Position numbers and translations under genes: made by a program. DNA of 64,000 bases from Bimastos eiseni (lineage: Eukaryota; Annelida; Clitellata; Crassiclitellata; Lumbricidae). The notes beneath the pieces were generated by a model, which saw only the letters and a program-made list of their open reading frames with translations, was not told where the DNA came from and made no database searches. Positions 49,060 through 59,730 of this stretch are shown here, one piece after another. Numbering within the stretch: the stretch's first letter is position 1; every line of letters begins with the position of its first letter. Where the stretch lies: the NCBI GenBank assembly GCA_959347315.1, contig OY365807.1:9594530-9658529 (forward strand), read 5' to 3'.

Positions 49060-50680
49060 AATACGGAGCACTAATTACCACAGCAGAAGGATCCGTAGCG
49101 CACAACCGGCGCAATAATTAGGCAGTGACAGAAACGTAATGTCTTGTAATGTATTTCAACTGAATCTAGGCCATACAACATTACCTAATTCTATCCTAGT
49201 GGTACGAATCATATCCAATCCAGTCATTTAATTACGTAACAATGATGCTGTTGTTAGTGTTTAACAACATCTTATAGCCGCCGTAAGCGCTGAAGTTGCC
49301 CTTCTCCTTTCACCAGACTTGGGACTAGCACTACCTGGCACTGTCAGGCTTGTGTACACATACAACCCGTATCGATCTGTGACCAACAGGAAGAAAAGGT
49401 AGGCTATACAGAAGCGATTCAGCGTATCTACTTAGATGAAAATAGAGTATGGACGTGTGTCGGGATTTTGATATAGTTTACGAGTGGTATCCTTTTGTGT
49501 TTTCTTGTAAACACGAAGAGAGTCTAAATAAGTTTACTACTAAAGGATCGAAATTTAATCGCTATTGAATAAGTATTGCTTAATTTGGACATATGGTAGA
49601 TTTAACATAGCCCTGTGACCTTAATAATTAGCCAATTAATCTCTTGCTTATTTTCTTAAACACAGAACAAGCTGCTCTGCATCTGTCATTCATCAACTTT
49701 AATTGGGCTGCAATTCACCCAACCCAAACGTAGCCTAAAAATGAAAGATGCCTCATTATGACCTACCACCCCACTATATTCCACCCCAGCTCACCTCATA
49801 AGATCGATGGTGAGATTTCCCTCAATCTCCTGTAGGCCTACACATGTAGGTTGGTGGCCTTGGACTTCTGCACTTTGTTAGATTCAGGCGAATATCAATG
49901 CTAAGCTAGAGAATTGTAGCAGTTGGATGAAAACCAAACGTTGGAGTTAATAGTAGGCAAGTACAAAGAAATCTCAATACAGCTTTTCGATTTTCTGCAT
50001 CATGGTAGCCCACGTGTATGTCTTAAACGAACGTTTATGTATCAATTCAAAAATTAATGGCATTGACATTTCTTATTCCAAGAGAAGTGCGTATACCCTT
50101 CTCTCTAGTGCTATTTCACCTATGCTTTTCAATCACGTATTATACAAAAAATCAACTATATAGCCCTAATTGGTTGGCTTCATGCTTAATAACTATTCTG
50201 CCGAAAAACTGGTCTAGGTAAAAGTAGGATGATTCTTCATTTCCTCATACACAGAACTCTATTTAATTATAATGGCAACTAGCTGTTTACCGGTGAAAAT
50301 CACAGATCGGACATTATAACGTTATTTAGGCCTACGTACGAAAAACGCAGGAGCACCGGATATAGTTGATAATTTTCTTAGGAGGTATACATTTGATTTC
50401 GCATAATAAAACAGTAATGAGTTTCAGCACTTTATCTGAAATTCATCAAGCAAAAATGTTTTTGATAGCAGTCTTTGCATTCGCTGACGATTCAACCGCA
50501 ATTGGCGCTGTTCTCGAATTTCACCCATTAAAAGTTTCCATTTAATGTTAATAACCGCGCATTTAAAAAAAATAATCTGAAATTTGTTATCGCCATTTTT
50601 CCAACATTTATTTGCTCAGAAGTGCACACGCATTGACGGCGCAATTGCGGTTGTATTGATTATCGACTTTCCCAAACCAA
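49060..50680. other. No gene seen; GGAGAAGGGCAAC repeat copy 3
   Basis: A minus-strand copy of the GGAGAAGGGCGACGCT repeat is at about 49275-49350. The remaining 1.3 kb is AT-rich with no recognised exon. Confidence 0.4.
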
Positions 50681-50685
50681 CAACA

Positions 50686-50814
50686 TCACATGTAAAATCT
50701 TCGGGAGCGTTTCTTTCCCATATATTGTTTCACAGCAGTCCATGATAGGGCACCAGCGATGACGTTTCCGGTCTCATAAGAGCCAAGTCTAAAATGGCGG
50801 TGTGGCGCTGACAT
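50686..50814 (-). CDS. Candidate small ORF, 42 aa
   Basis: The ATG at 50814 has G at -3, and a TATATAAA motif lies about 40 bases upstream (near 50855). The peptide starts MSAPHRHFRLGSYETGNVIA and ends in a basic KKRSRRFYM tail. I do not recognise it. At this length a chance ORF is quite possible; the TATA box and start context are the only support. Confidence 0.2.
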   Translation of the reverse strand: MSAPHRHFRLGSYETGNVIAGALSWTAVKQYMGKKRSRRFYM

Positions 50815-51008
50815 GCCGCTTAATAAGGTAGCGATCGTAGCGAGCAGCAATAATTTATATAGGGCCTGAACTCCATTTATATTATAAAAGACGGTCATTT
50901 TCGATCGTTAGTCTACCGTCTCGTAATGGCATGTAGACGCCGAAAGGATGGCACAAAGGCCAACTCCAGCGATAACCTCATACATTTAACAGGTGCTAAT
51001 GGAATGCA

Positions 51009-51109
51009 TATATATATATATATATATAATATATATATAATACATATATATATACATAGGCCAATAAACCCACATGTATTGTATATATATATGGGTTTAT
51101 TGGCCTATG
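51009..51109. repeat. TA repeats with 18-bp perfect inverted repeat
   Basis: CATAGGCCAATAAACCCA (51055-51072) and its exact complement (51092-51109) flank a 19-base TA-rich loop, next to (TA)n runs. A fold-back structure. Confidence 0.8.
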
Positions 51110-51334
51110 TGTATACATATAGCCTATAATGAAACATCTGCTCAGCGCACGTTTTCGGTTATATACGTGTATGCACGAGCATCTGCAATCTGCATTGTCC
51201 ACGTGGAGTACATGCCTATACCGTAATGTACGTAAGTTTGTAATTTGTATGCGTATAGCCTATGATGTACGAAGAGAAGACAATTGGGCTAATATAGAGG
51301 AGCAGTTCTGGTAACTCTAAAGGGCGCTACCATG

Positions 51335-51630
51335 CGTGGTATATAGGCCTATGGAAATTATGATTCATCAAGCTTCCTCGTTCCAAGATCATCATCAAAT
51401 GACCGGTACTTTTCCAATGCTTTTCAGTGACTCATTTGTTAAACCACTCCTCAAAAAACCATTCCTAGACAAGGAACTCTTGTCCAACTATCATCCAATT
51501 TCAAATAATATCTTTCTTATCTAAACTCTCGGAACGAGTTGTCATCTCTCGCCTCAACGGCTTCCACCACCTCAAACAACCTCCTAAATCCATTTGAAGC
51601 CAATTCACTCTGCTTACACAAAAGTTTGGT
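51335..51630 (+). mobile_element. LINE fragment, reverse transcriptase N-terminal block
   Basis: The plus strand encodes FVKPLLKKPFLDKELLSNYH, then PISN, a frameshift, and FLSKLSERVVISRLN. This is the conserved N-terminal RT block ('KP.LDK..L.NYRPISN..FLSK..ERV'). It is a dead fragment and is interrupted at 51631 by the insertion of the hAT-type element. Confidence 0.75.
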
Positions 51631-51768
51631 GTAATAATCGGTGTTGTATGCAAGACTTGAAACTTCAAGACCAAGACGAGACCGAGACAGTGAGGTGCCG
51701 AGACCGAGACAGTGAGGCATCAAGACCGAGACGCTAGGTTCAAGACAGTACGAGATAGTAGAAGACAA

Positions 51769-51926
51769 TAATAGAGCGGCTTAGGACAAGAAAACTGCAT
51801 ATCGTGAAAAAATCTGCAATTTGGCATGTTGTTAGAGAATATGTAGGAGTGCCTTTTAAGATTGGGAGGCAATTGATATCACTTCCGGTTTAGGTTCCAG
51901 CCCTCTACAATGTTAGGCCTATGAAA
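51769..51926. repeat. Left terminal inverted repeat of the nested transposon
   Basis: 158 bases matching the complement of 55401-55568 with scattered substitutions and a small indel near the outer end. The inner 45 bases, up to TTAGGCCTATGAA, are the best conserved. Confidence 0.88.
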
Positions 51927-52001
51927 TACACATGAAATACACATTTTTATTTACGTTAAGGGTACATTATGTTCTCAGTTCTCATCTCTGACATACCTGC
52001 T

Positions 52002-54800
52002 TTAAAGAAACACATTAGACTGCAAATTATTTTGTTTTTTGACATTTACACAACTTATATAACACTTTTGGCAGCCCTTCATGCACTTGCAGGTCATAAA
52101 TCCTTGTAGTGCTTTGGAAACTTCCGGAAGTGATGGCCATCGTGAAAAGCTGCTGTCGCCGATCACCAGCCATCCACATTCTTGCAGTGATGGCAGATTC
52201 ATGTGGCATACCAAGGCCTGGCCCCAGACATGGCCACTTTGATAACCTGATCTCAGCGAATGCTCCATAAGTACTGCAGCCGTTGGTGTAATATTGATCA
52301 TGGTTCGGTTGGAGGAAGTGAACAATTCCTTGCGAGCATCATTTACACTATGTAGTTTGCTGTTTGTCGAATAGTACAGGACGATGAAACGTTGAAGAAG
52401 GTAAAAGATAGAATCTGGAATAATATCATGTGGGAAGGATAAGTGCTGGAACACCTCTGTCACTGCGGGGAGTACGTTCCACCTGTTCCACATTAATGTT
52501 TTCCCACGTCCAGCGAGGAAGCAAGTGGTCTCGCATCCGACGAATGCATGAAACCCTCGAAGCGCCACAGACTTCTCTTCTCCAAGAATTCTAGCAATCT
52601 CATGAATAGGTAAATCCTTGAAGTGTTTTCCTAACCCGAAATGTATGCACTAAGTATTAAGCCCTTTCTTCTGCAAGTCGTAGTAGAACGTAGCGGCCAG
52701 CACCACAACATCGGTATCGACCGTTCGAATGCAGATGTCGACCAGGTCATTTAATAATAATACTGCATGGTTGACGTGGATGAAGAGTCGAGAATCTGCT
52801 TCCTCATGATTGCATGGTTGAAGAGTACTATAGTCGTTCTCAGTGTTAGCATTAACATCACTACCAATCGTAGAAATGACCTCGATACCTTCAAATCTAG
52901 TAGAAGATACAATATCTTGAGCCAGTAATGCAGAGAGTTCCGTCTTATTCATCGAATTTTGAGGAAATTGTTCCAATTCTTTGGAAGTTGGCCATTTGGC
53001 CGCACTTGCTTCCCTGATCCTGAACCTCTGGTGTCTCTAGAATGTGATTTCGTGCTTAGCGTGGTATACGTATCCCATACAATGTCAATGCGATGCGTTC
53101 CATGCTTTGTTACGTTTCTTATGATATGATCTTGCCAAATGGAATTATAATACTCTGTGAAAGTGTTCTTTGACTTGGAATCCAGAATGTGCACAAGACC
53201 AGGTCCATCGTAGATTATTGCTGTGTACGTTCTATCATCTTCATTCTGTAAAGAAGATGCTACCTGACTCGCATCGTGATCGACAACGTCATCTAATTCT
53301 TCAGTCACCTGCGGCATATACAGTTCCTCCAAATCATCCCCATCTTCTTCCAATACCCCAACTTCACCATGTTGCGTGGCTATAATAGCTTGGCTAAGCA
53401 TGTGATTGATGATGGCTGCTTTGTCTCCGGTTCTCATTTCGCCATAAAGTGAAATGGAGGGAGGGCCGGGCTGGTTCTCGCATGAGAAGAACTGATCAAG
53501 ATCCAAATCTCTGTTCATCGATATGATGAAAAGCTTTGAAAACAAATCGACGTCGTTCCTGAGGGATTTCAATGTTAAATTTGATTTCCGCATCTTCTTT
53601 GGACCTACAAACATTTTCAGGTTGTTCATAGAAATGGAGGAGTAAATCAATACATTCTTTTAAACAAGCCGTTGATGAACGTATGACTCAATCATCTCAT
53701 TCCCAATCTTTTCAACTATCATTACGTTCTTCACATTTTCTTCGTTCATAGCATTGCCGTTTCAAAGTGAGAAAATTTCCTTGCGTGAATTGCTAAATAG
53801 GTTTCCCAGTTCCGTCAATGCTTTTTTGAGTGCATTAACTTTTGTTGCAAACTTCTTTTGAAAGGCTTCCCCTTGCTCATGGTGGACAGGCGAAACTTGA
53901 ACATATCCTCTTCTGAGGAATGTTCGAAATCTGGCAACAACGTAGATATCTCTGGACCCACCAGCATCCATCTGCGAAGAGCTGGTGGATTGAGCAGAAT
54001 ACCATCTGCGCCTCCTTCTCCCTTTACCACAGCGTTATTTTGCTCATAGGCTGGTCAATTCCAATTGATGAGAAAGGTATCTTGATCTTGTTCATCACAA
54101 ACATACCCTGTTCGAAAGCTACGTCGATGTCTTGGTGGATTTGCGGCAGTTGAATGAGATCTCAATGATAGACTTGAAGCCATCTGGGGTAATTGTGTAA
54201 ATCCAGGGCGAAAAATCATGTGGTTCAACACACAGATCATAGTTTGCTGTTCTGGTTGACCTCACAAACAGGAGCATAAGCAGTTCAAGGTCAAGACATG
54301 TACTCCAGTACTTGAACATAGGCACTCCTGCTGCTTTACTAGCTCGTCAACCGTCGAAGTCGACTGCTCCATCCACCGCAGTATCAACTTCTTTGTTATA
54401 AGCGTCATGCATGAGCTGATACAAGACCAACGCTGTAATCTGATATACCAATCTCGTCTTTTCGATGTTAGACACTGTAAAGTAAGATTCTGCAACTCCT
54501 GATGTAATATCATTTGCTTTGACCAAAGCTTCTGTCAATCCCCTCTTATCTAAGTATTTACCGAAAACCCTGTTTAGGCTATGTCTTGTTCAATGCGTAA
54601 CGAACCGAACACAAAAAACTTCTTCTCTCCATATGTTTCTGTGAAGTTCAAGTTCCATTGAATTTTTTTTGCCAATGCATACATTGGCTGATCCAGCGTG
54701 ATGACGGATAGTTGTCTTGGGTTGAGGAAACTCGTTCACTGTTTTATGATGTCCATCCCATGCTTGAACATTGCCACTGATTTAGAATCTTCGTGAAATA
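52002..54800 (-). pseudogene. Decayed XPG/FEN1-like nuclease gene of the nested transposon
   Basis: Remnants on the minus strand occur in order. An N-terminal block at 54800-54260 (SVITLDQPMYALAKKIQW, SGVAESYFTVSNIEKTRL) is followed by FKYWSTCLDLELLMLL, then ALRRWMLVGPEI (about 53960). The frame 53650-52949 contains YDGPGLVHIL and RIDIVWDTY. The frame 52976-52650 has EEADSR and TVDTDVVVLA. The frame 52568-52002 has FHAFVGCETT followed by AGRGKTLMW and a Cys-rich tail (CKCMKGCQKCYISC). EAD, DTD and GCD/E with a glycine-rich turn match, in order, the acidic motifs and helix-hairpin of XPG/FEN1-type nucleases. The copy is broken by a frameshift near 52965, an in-frame stop near 52645 and several breaks upstream of 53650. 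This protein family is common in multicopy in invertebrate genomes. Confidence 0.75.
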
Positions 54801-55208
54801 ATGGCAACTATAGAATTCTGTATGCTACTTTCCTCTTTCTGTGCATGAAATCCTGGTCAAGATATTTGCTGTTTGCCACTCTCATCAATAAAATTTTCAG
54901 CCAATTGACATCCTGCAATTGCTCCTTTGTAATTTCACTTTTACGGCTGTCTTGGACTGAAGAGTAACAGCATCAGCAGGAACAGGCGGCTCTTTAGTTA
55001 CTGAGTGTGTAGGAGAAACATTTTCATACTCTTCAGGGATTGCAGCGACTTTTTTGAAGATAAACTATTCTGGTAGGTTACATGTTCCCTCTCACATTGT
55101 GACTGGCTAGGTGTAGGATGCTGAAAGTCGTGCTGGATGGATTGTTTTAACACAAATTAAGAAGTTCCGACAATTAGATAGTAAGAAATGATCATCGAAA
55201 TTGAAAGA

Positions 55209-55280
55209 TAGAGCGGCTTGGCCTGCGGACAATTCAAACCGGAAGTAGACCAATTTCACTCACTTCCGGTTTAATCCACA
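55209..55280 (+). repeat. Internal terminus-like sequence in the nested transposon
   Basis: TAGAGCGGCTTGGCC repeats the left end of the element (TAGAGCGGCTTAGG) in direct orientation and is followed by ACTTCCGGTTTA, another terminal-repeat word. It may be a remnant of a second terminus. Confidence 0.5.
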
Positions 55281-55400
55281 AGAATCAATCATTATGTAAA
55301 TTACTGTCAGAACTTTCCTGCTTACCCCAGTGATGATTCGACTTGTATATCACGTAGAATGCTACCTTTACACTTGACGTAATAACAAAAAAGCGTGTAA

Positions 55401-55568
55401 TTCATAGGCCTAACATTGTAGAGGGCTGGAACCTAAACCGGAAGTGATATCAATTGCCTCTTAATTTTAAAATGCACTCCTACACATTCTCTAACAACTT
55501 GCAAAATGAAAGACTTGTTTCACGAAATGCAGTTTTCTAATGATTCACATGGCGAGGCCGCACTACTA
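55401..55568. repeat. Right terminal inverted repeat of the nested transposon
   Basis: 168 bases, complement of the left repeat; begins inside with TTCATAGGCCTAAC and ends outside with GCCGCACTACTA before the CAA duplication. Confidence 0.88.
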
Positions 55569-55940
55569 CAAGTGATCCTATATAAACTGCTACAAAATAC
55601 TGATGTATCAGTTTTCGGCGATAAGGTTCATTTGTAATTTCGATTTGAAACTTATAGTGTATAGTACCAATTCTTAAGAATAGTTTTTATATTGCCGCGT
55701 TTTATCTTTATCGATATCTCTTCGTCGGCCTATCTTCTGAAGATTATAAAGAAAGTCTTAAAACAGTTAACTAACGCGAAACTTGTTCGAGACAGAATAA
55801 GACTTTCACTTCAAGACAGTTTCTAAAAATTCAAGACACTACCTCGAGACCGAGACCGAGACAACGGGCCTTCGAGACCGAGACCGAGACACAAAAACTG
55901 TCTCGAGACCGAGACACTGTCTCGAGACCATACAAATCTG

Positions 55941-55958
55941 GTAATAATAATAATAATG

Positions 55959-56036
<78 letters not shown>

Positions 56037-56075
56037 GCAATAAAAAATGATAATAATAATAATAACAATAATAAT
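55941..56075. repeat. AAT microsatellite
   Basis: AAT repeats starting exactly at the right target duplication of the hAT-type element, extending to about 56075. Confidence 0.9.
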
Positions 56076-56079
56076 TATT

Positions 56080-56590
56080 AAAATAATAAAAATAATTATA
56101 TATAGATACGTATAACTATGATTCCTATGATGGATTATAATTGGTATCGTCATCAAATAATTAAGTCTAACTTATCATTCCAGTGAGCATCATATGAAAC
56201 GAATTCAGAATTCACAGTCACTGGATACAAGGATGAAGCCCGAAGGTTTGCTGAGACTGGGCAGTCCAAAACTAAAAGCTTCTGGCCATCAGCCAGAACA
56301 ACGTGTCAGCTTTTAGCTCAAAAGGTAGAAATCTAATCTAAGAAGATTAATCAAAACGAGCCATATAATCCAGTCCACCGGATAAACCTGCACTCGTTCA
56401 TAATAAATGACTGAGTAGAGTAGCTCGTCGATAAGACAAAGCTAAATCCCGCATTATCGCCCGCTGTCTTCGTTATCGACTAGACCAACCCAGAGCCGGC
56501 GAGTTAGCTGCCGAAAAGCTCGGTCCGTTTATAATAATGTGCAGCAGATCCCCTGGGGGTGGGGAGCACGGGTGGCTGGTCACGAGAAGA
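56080..56590. other. No gene seen
   Basis: AT-rich flank with no recognised signal. Confidence 0.35.
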
Positions 56591-56595
56591 CCTTC

Positions 56596-56781
56596 TCAAT
56601 TTTTCATTAATTCCTTCACGTTCTGACGGGCGTAATTGCGTTGGAAGTGAGCGATAATGGGGGAGAAGAAGTCGTCCCACAATGTTCTCAGTGCGTCCGA
56701 AACAAAGCCCGCAGCAAATCGTGACATGACCGGTCGAAATAAACCAGAGCAAGGCTCGACGAACGCAGGTCTGGTGGTCAT
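56596..56781 (-). CDS. Candidate small protein, 61 aa
   Basis: ATG at 56781; the peptide includes FAAGFVSDALRTLWDDFFSP and HFQRNYARQNVKELMKN, giving a Phe/Trp-rich amphipathic segment and a basic helical C-terminus. This looks more protein-like than random frames nearby. No homologue is recognised and no splice signals were needed. It could be a short single-exon gene or a last exon. It overlaps another minus-strand frame (56504-56752) that looks random. Confidence 0.28.
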   Translation of the reverse strand: MTTRPAFVEPCSGLFRPVMSRFAAGFVSDALRTLWDDFFSPIIAHFQRNYARQNVKELMKN

Positions 56782-56789
56782 TCGGAGTT

Positions 56790-57327
56790 ACTCTCTGCTA
56801 TTAAGTTAACTCTGTGATCTTAGATTTCATGAGTTCCGTTTTAGATAAACGGACAGAAGCGCTGAGTCTCCCCCACTCTAATGGGGGCAACTTCTCTGGC
56901 CCTGGCTTAGACACGCCGTTACTGTCTGTAGGTTATCGCACTCGCTCAGTGCTCTGCGATATTTTAATGCTTTAAATAGCTATGCAAGAAAGGATGCGTG
57001 TGTAAATTATATGTCTGTAGACCCTGTGTAGGCCTATGCGTATAATGAAGGCCTACGTAGAATGTATGCAGGTCATCGTAGAGGCAAGAGTTAGAGAGTG
57101 AATGATCAAATTAGCGAGTGACCTTAGAATTGACCATTTCACATACTACAAAAGTTCTCGTCATCACATTACATTACAGATACAATCATTTCCGATTGAC
57201 GCAGACCCATTGAAATACATGGCACCATCTCATTAGTAGAAAATCTATAGGAACATATTCGCACGATATTCTTTTCACTATTGTTTATACTAATGTAATT
57301 GAGTACAACACAATTCCGTGGTACACA
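56790..57327. other. No gene seen
   Basis: Mixed sequence between the small ORF candidate and the next hAT-type element. Confidence 0.35.
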
Positions 57328-57335
57328 TGCTAAAC

Positions 57336-57662
57336 CAGAGGTGCAAAAAACCCAAGATTTTTTAAACATCTAACTTTGGTTTTTTGGTTTTATTTGGTCT
57401 TTTGGTTTTCAGTTTTCCTTTGAATCTTGTAGCAACAGTTTCGTTATAAAAAGCATCAAACACTGCATGCACAAGAGCTCCAACTTGTTTATATAATTAA
57501 TTTAGCCTGATTTCAGATTGGTTAACACACAATTAGTATTATAATAGTAATATTAGTAAATTTAAGAAAATATATTTTAAAATATCAAAAATTCATAAAT
57601 TATCAATTTTATCTTTTTGTGTTTTTCCAAAAAAACAAAAAAACAACAAGTTTTCAGCCCTG
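57336..57662. mobile_element. Non-autonomous hAT-type element with perfect 8-bp duplication
   Basis: A 327-bp AT-rich element with ends CAGAGGTGCAAAAAAC and complement of CAGGGCTGAAAACTTG. It is flanked by a perfect 8-bp duplication TGCTAAAC at 57328-57335 and 57663-57670. Poly-T and poly-A runs lie near its ends. No coding sequence. Confidence 0.85.
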
Positions 57663-57679
57663 TGCTAAACCGCGTCTCT

Positions 57680-58370
57680 AGTCTGACTCATGCGTTGTAT
57701 TTGATACTCCGTGATATGTATTCACTGGACGTAATGACAAGTGCATGGTTATAATTATCTCAATGGTGCATGGTTATGACAACGACGACATATCATAGGA
57801 AGAGGTTCGTTCGGATATGAACGACAGCTGCCGCGACAGACAGCCTGGCGCCATCTAGTCGCGCGAGGAGCATAAACGTCTTCCCAGGAGACGATTAGAG
57901 ATCGTAGCGTCGGCGCTTATTACCGAACGGGCAGTAGAGAATACTTTAGAACTCGGGGAATTTCTTGTCGATTGCTCCACGTGCAAATCAGCGATTAGCC
58001 CTAAGGCGGCAAAGAGCATAGGACCGTGACCGCAACCAAATCAACGATAAAGCATACGAGTGGTCCAAAACTAGTCGCTTGTGAGGAAGCAAGTAAGAAC
58101 GCCAGCTTCGTAATTCTAATCATTTTTCATGTGCATGCCACATGTACAATTTATGATCTTTGTCAACTCCTCGTATCACCAGTGACAATGCCTACACAAT
58201 TATTGTTCACTCGAAACTGGACAACTGATGCTACCTTCTGGTATATCGAACGTGAAATGTACGTACAATCCTGAACGCTCTTGCCCATAAATCATATCAG
58301 CGCTTGCATTAGAAAATCGTTCTCTCACCTGCAACGCCATTTGGACGTCTATCGGCCCTCCCAACATTTG
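57680..58370. other. No gene seen
   Basis: Mixed sequence; the frame at 58026-58274 shows no recognisable pattern. Confidence 0.35.
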
Positions 58371-58380
58371 CCGCCCCCTC

Positions 58381-59060
58381 TACTGGGTGTCCGGGGTGCT
58401 TCCCGAGCGAACGGCGAAAGTTTCAAGTGAATAGCCGTTTAAAAGTTTTGAAATGCATAAACGAAGAGACAGACATACACAGAATCTAGATATCCATGTA
58501 AATAAAGAGTCTTTATAAATAGTACATACCAGTGTTGTATGCAAGAATTGAAACTTCAAGACCAAGACGAGACCGAGACAGTGAGGTGCCGCGACCGAGA
58601 CCGAGACACTAGGTTCAAGACAGTACGAGACAGTAAAAGACAAGTAAACCTATATAAAATGCTGTAAATGCTAATGTATCAGTTTTCGGGAATAATGTTT
58701 ATTTGTAATTTCAATTTGAAACTTATAATGAGTACAAATTCCTGAAAACAGTTTTTATATTGCCTAGCAAGATTTTAAGACAGTTCACGCGAAACTTATC
58801 GAGACCACAGTTTTGATAAGCTTCTTCGAGACAAAACAAGACATTCACTTCAAGACAGTTACTAAAAATTCGAGACACTACCTCGAGACCGAGACCGAGA
58901 CAGCAGGCTTCCGAGACCGAGACCGAGACATTAAAAAAATTGTCTTGAGACCGAGACACTGTCTCGAGACCATACAACTCTGGTACATATCCAAGTCGAG
59001 CGAACGGCGAAGGTTTCGAGTGAATACATGTAAATAAATAGTGTTTGTAGTACATACCCA
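58381..59060 (+). repeat. CGAGCGAACGGCGAAGGTTT interspersed repeat, two pieces around copy C
   Basis: CGAGCGAACGGCGAAAGTTTC followed by GTAAATAAAGAGT...AGTACATACC occurs at 58403-58530 and again at 58993-59060. A third related segment with GAGCCAACGGCGAAGGTTTCG is at 59260. Probably a tail of an unidentified retroelement, invaded by the hAT-type element between the first two pieces. Confidence 0.5.
58530..58982 (+). mobile_element. hAT-type GAGACC-rich element, copy C (uninterrupted)
   Basis: A 453-bp element with ends CAGTGTTGTATG and complement of CAGAGTTGTATG. The flanking 8-mers are GTACATAC and GTACATAT (7 of 8). It contains the AAAGACAAGT segment corresponding to the empty site of the transposon nested in copy B. 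GAGACCGAGAC repeats near both ends. Confidence 0.85.
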
Positions 59061-59466
59061 TGTGACCGAATGTGCAAGCGACACTCTATACTTGGGACGT
59101 GCACGATATGTGGCAGGTGACACGATCCTGGCGAATGAGAAGGGAACTTTGCTTGTATGGGTGTGTGAGAGGTGCGCCGCAGGTTTTTGGCCCTGGAGAC
59201 CAGGAAGAGGGAGGCTGCGGGGTTCAGGAATTCCTCAACTGGGTGTCCCAGGTGTTCCCCGAGCCAACGGCGAAGGTTTCGAGTCATTAGCTATAAAACT
59301 GTGGAAATGCATCGCCGGGCAAAGCGACGCACAGATCTACTTTATTTACAAGATGTACGTTTGACACAGGGTCGTTGCCATATTATTCGCTAGATGGCGA
59401 GACCCCGTTACCAGACCCAGTTGGGCGAGTTGGTTACTCGATCGATCCTAAGGATTCTGTGCTGTC

Positions 59467-59729
59467 CAGGGGTGTAGCAAGCGGGGGCACCGGCCCCTCC
59501 AATTTCAAAACTGGGGGGGGCAAAGCCCCCCAGTTTTAGTGCTCAGCGTCCCCAGGTTCCCCAAAATCGGTTCTTTTTATGTTTCTCCAATGGATTTTTA
59601 AGATGACTTTTGTTAAGATTATTTGTGCCCAAATTTTTCAAATTTCTGGGGGATTCAAAAAATGGGGGCAGATTTTTTGACAAGAAATTATGCCCCCCCC
59701 TCACTTTTGAAAACCTTGTTACACCTCTG
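59467..59729. mobile_element. Non-autonomous hAT-type element (CAGGGRTGTRRCAAG family), copy 2
   Basis: A 263-bp element with ends CAGGGGTGTAGCAAG and complement of CAGAGGTGTAACAAG. It is closely related to 3798-4075. The left flank is GTGCTGTC. The matching right flank GTGTTGTC is split by the adjoining 933-bp element, being base 59730 plus 60668-60674. Confidence 0.78.
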
Positions 59730-59730
59730 G

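Larger units (their letters stand above)
51769..55568 (-). mobile_element. 3.8-kb transposon with long terminal inverted repeats, nested in copy B; Academ-like by inference
   Basis: Ends are TAATAGAGCGGC (left) and complement of TAGTAGTGCGGC (right). Inverted repeats extend inward about 160 bases and share blocks such as GTTGTTAGAGAATRTGTAGG and GGCAATTGATATCACTTCC. The flanks show a 3-bp duplication CAA (51766-51768 and 55569-55571); copies A and C have a single CAA at this site. The interior carries a decayed minus-strand gene (52002-54800). Inverted repeats, the 3-bp duplication and XPG-type motifs together fit Academ-like transposons; no DDE transposase is visible. The element is non-functional. 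Confidence 0.85.
51639..55940 (+). mobile_element. hAT-type GAGACC-rich element, copy B, split by a nested transposon
   Basis: Left end CGGTGTTGTATG (first bases diverged), right end complement of CAGATTTGTATG. A perfect 8-bp target duplication GTAATAAT flanks it (51631-51638 and 55941-55948). Without the insertion its own length is about 500 bases, similar to copy C at 58530. It has subterminal GAGACCGAGAC repeats and carries no coding sequence of its own. The intervening 51769-55568 is a younger insertion. Confidence 0.85.
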
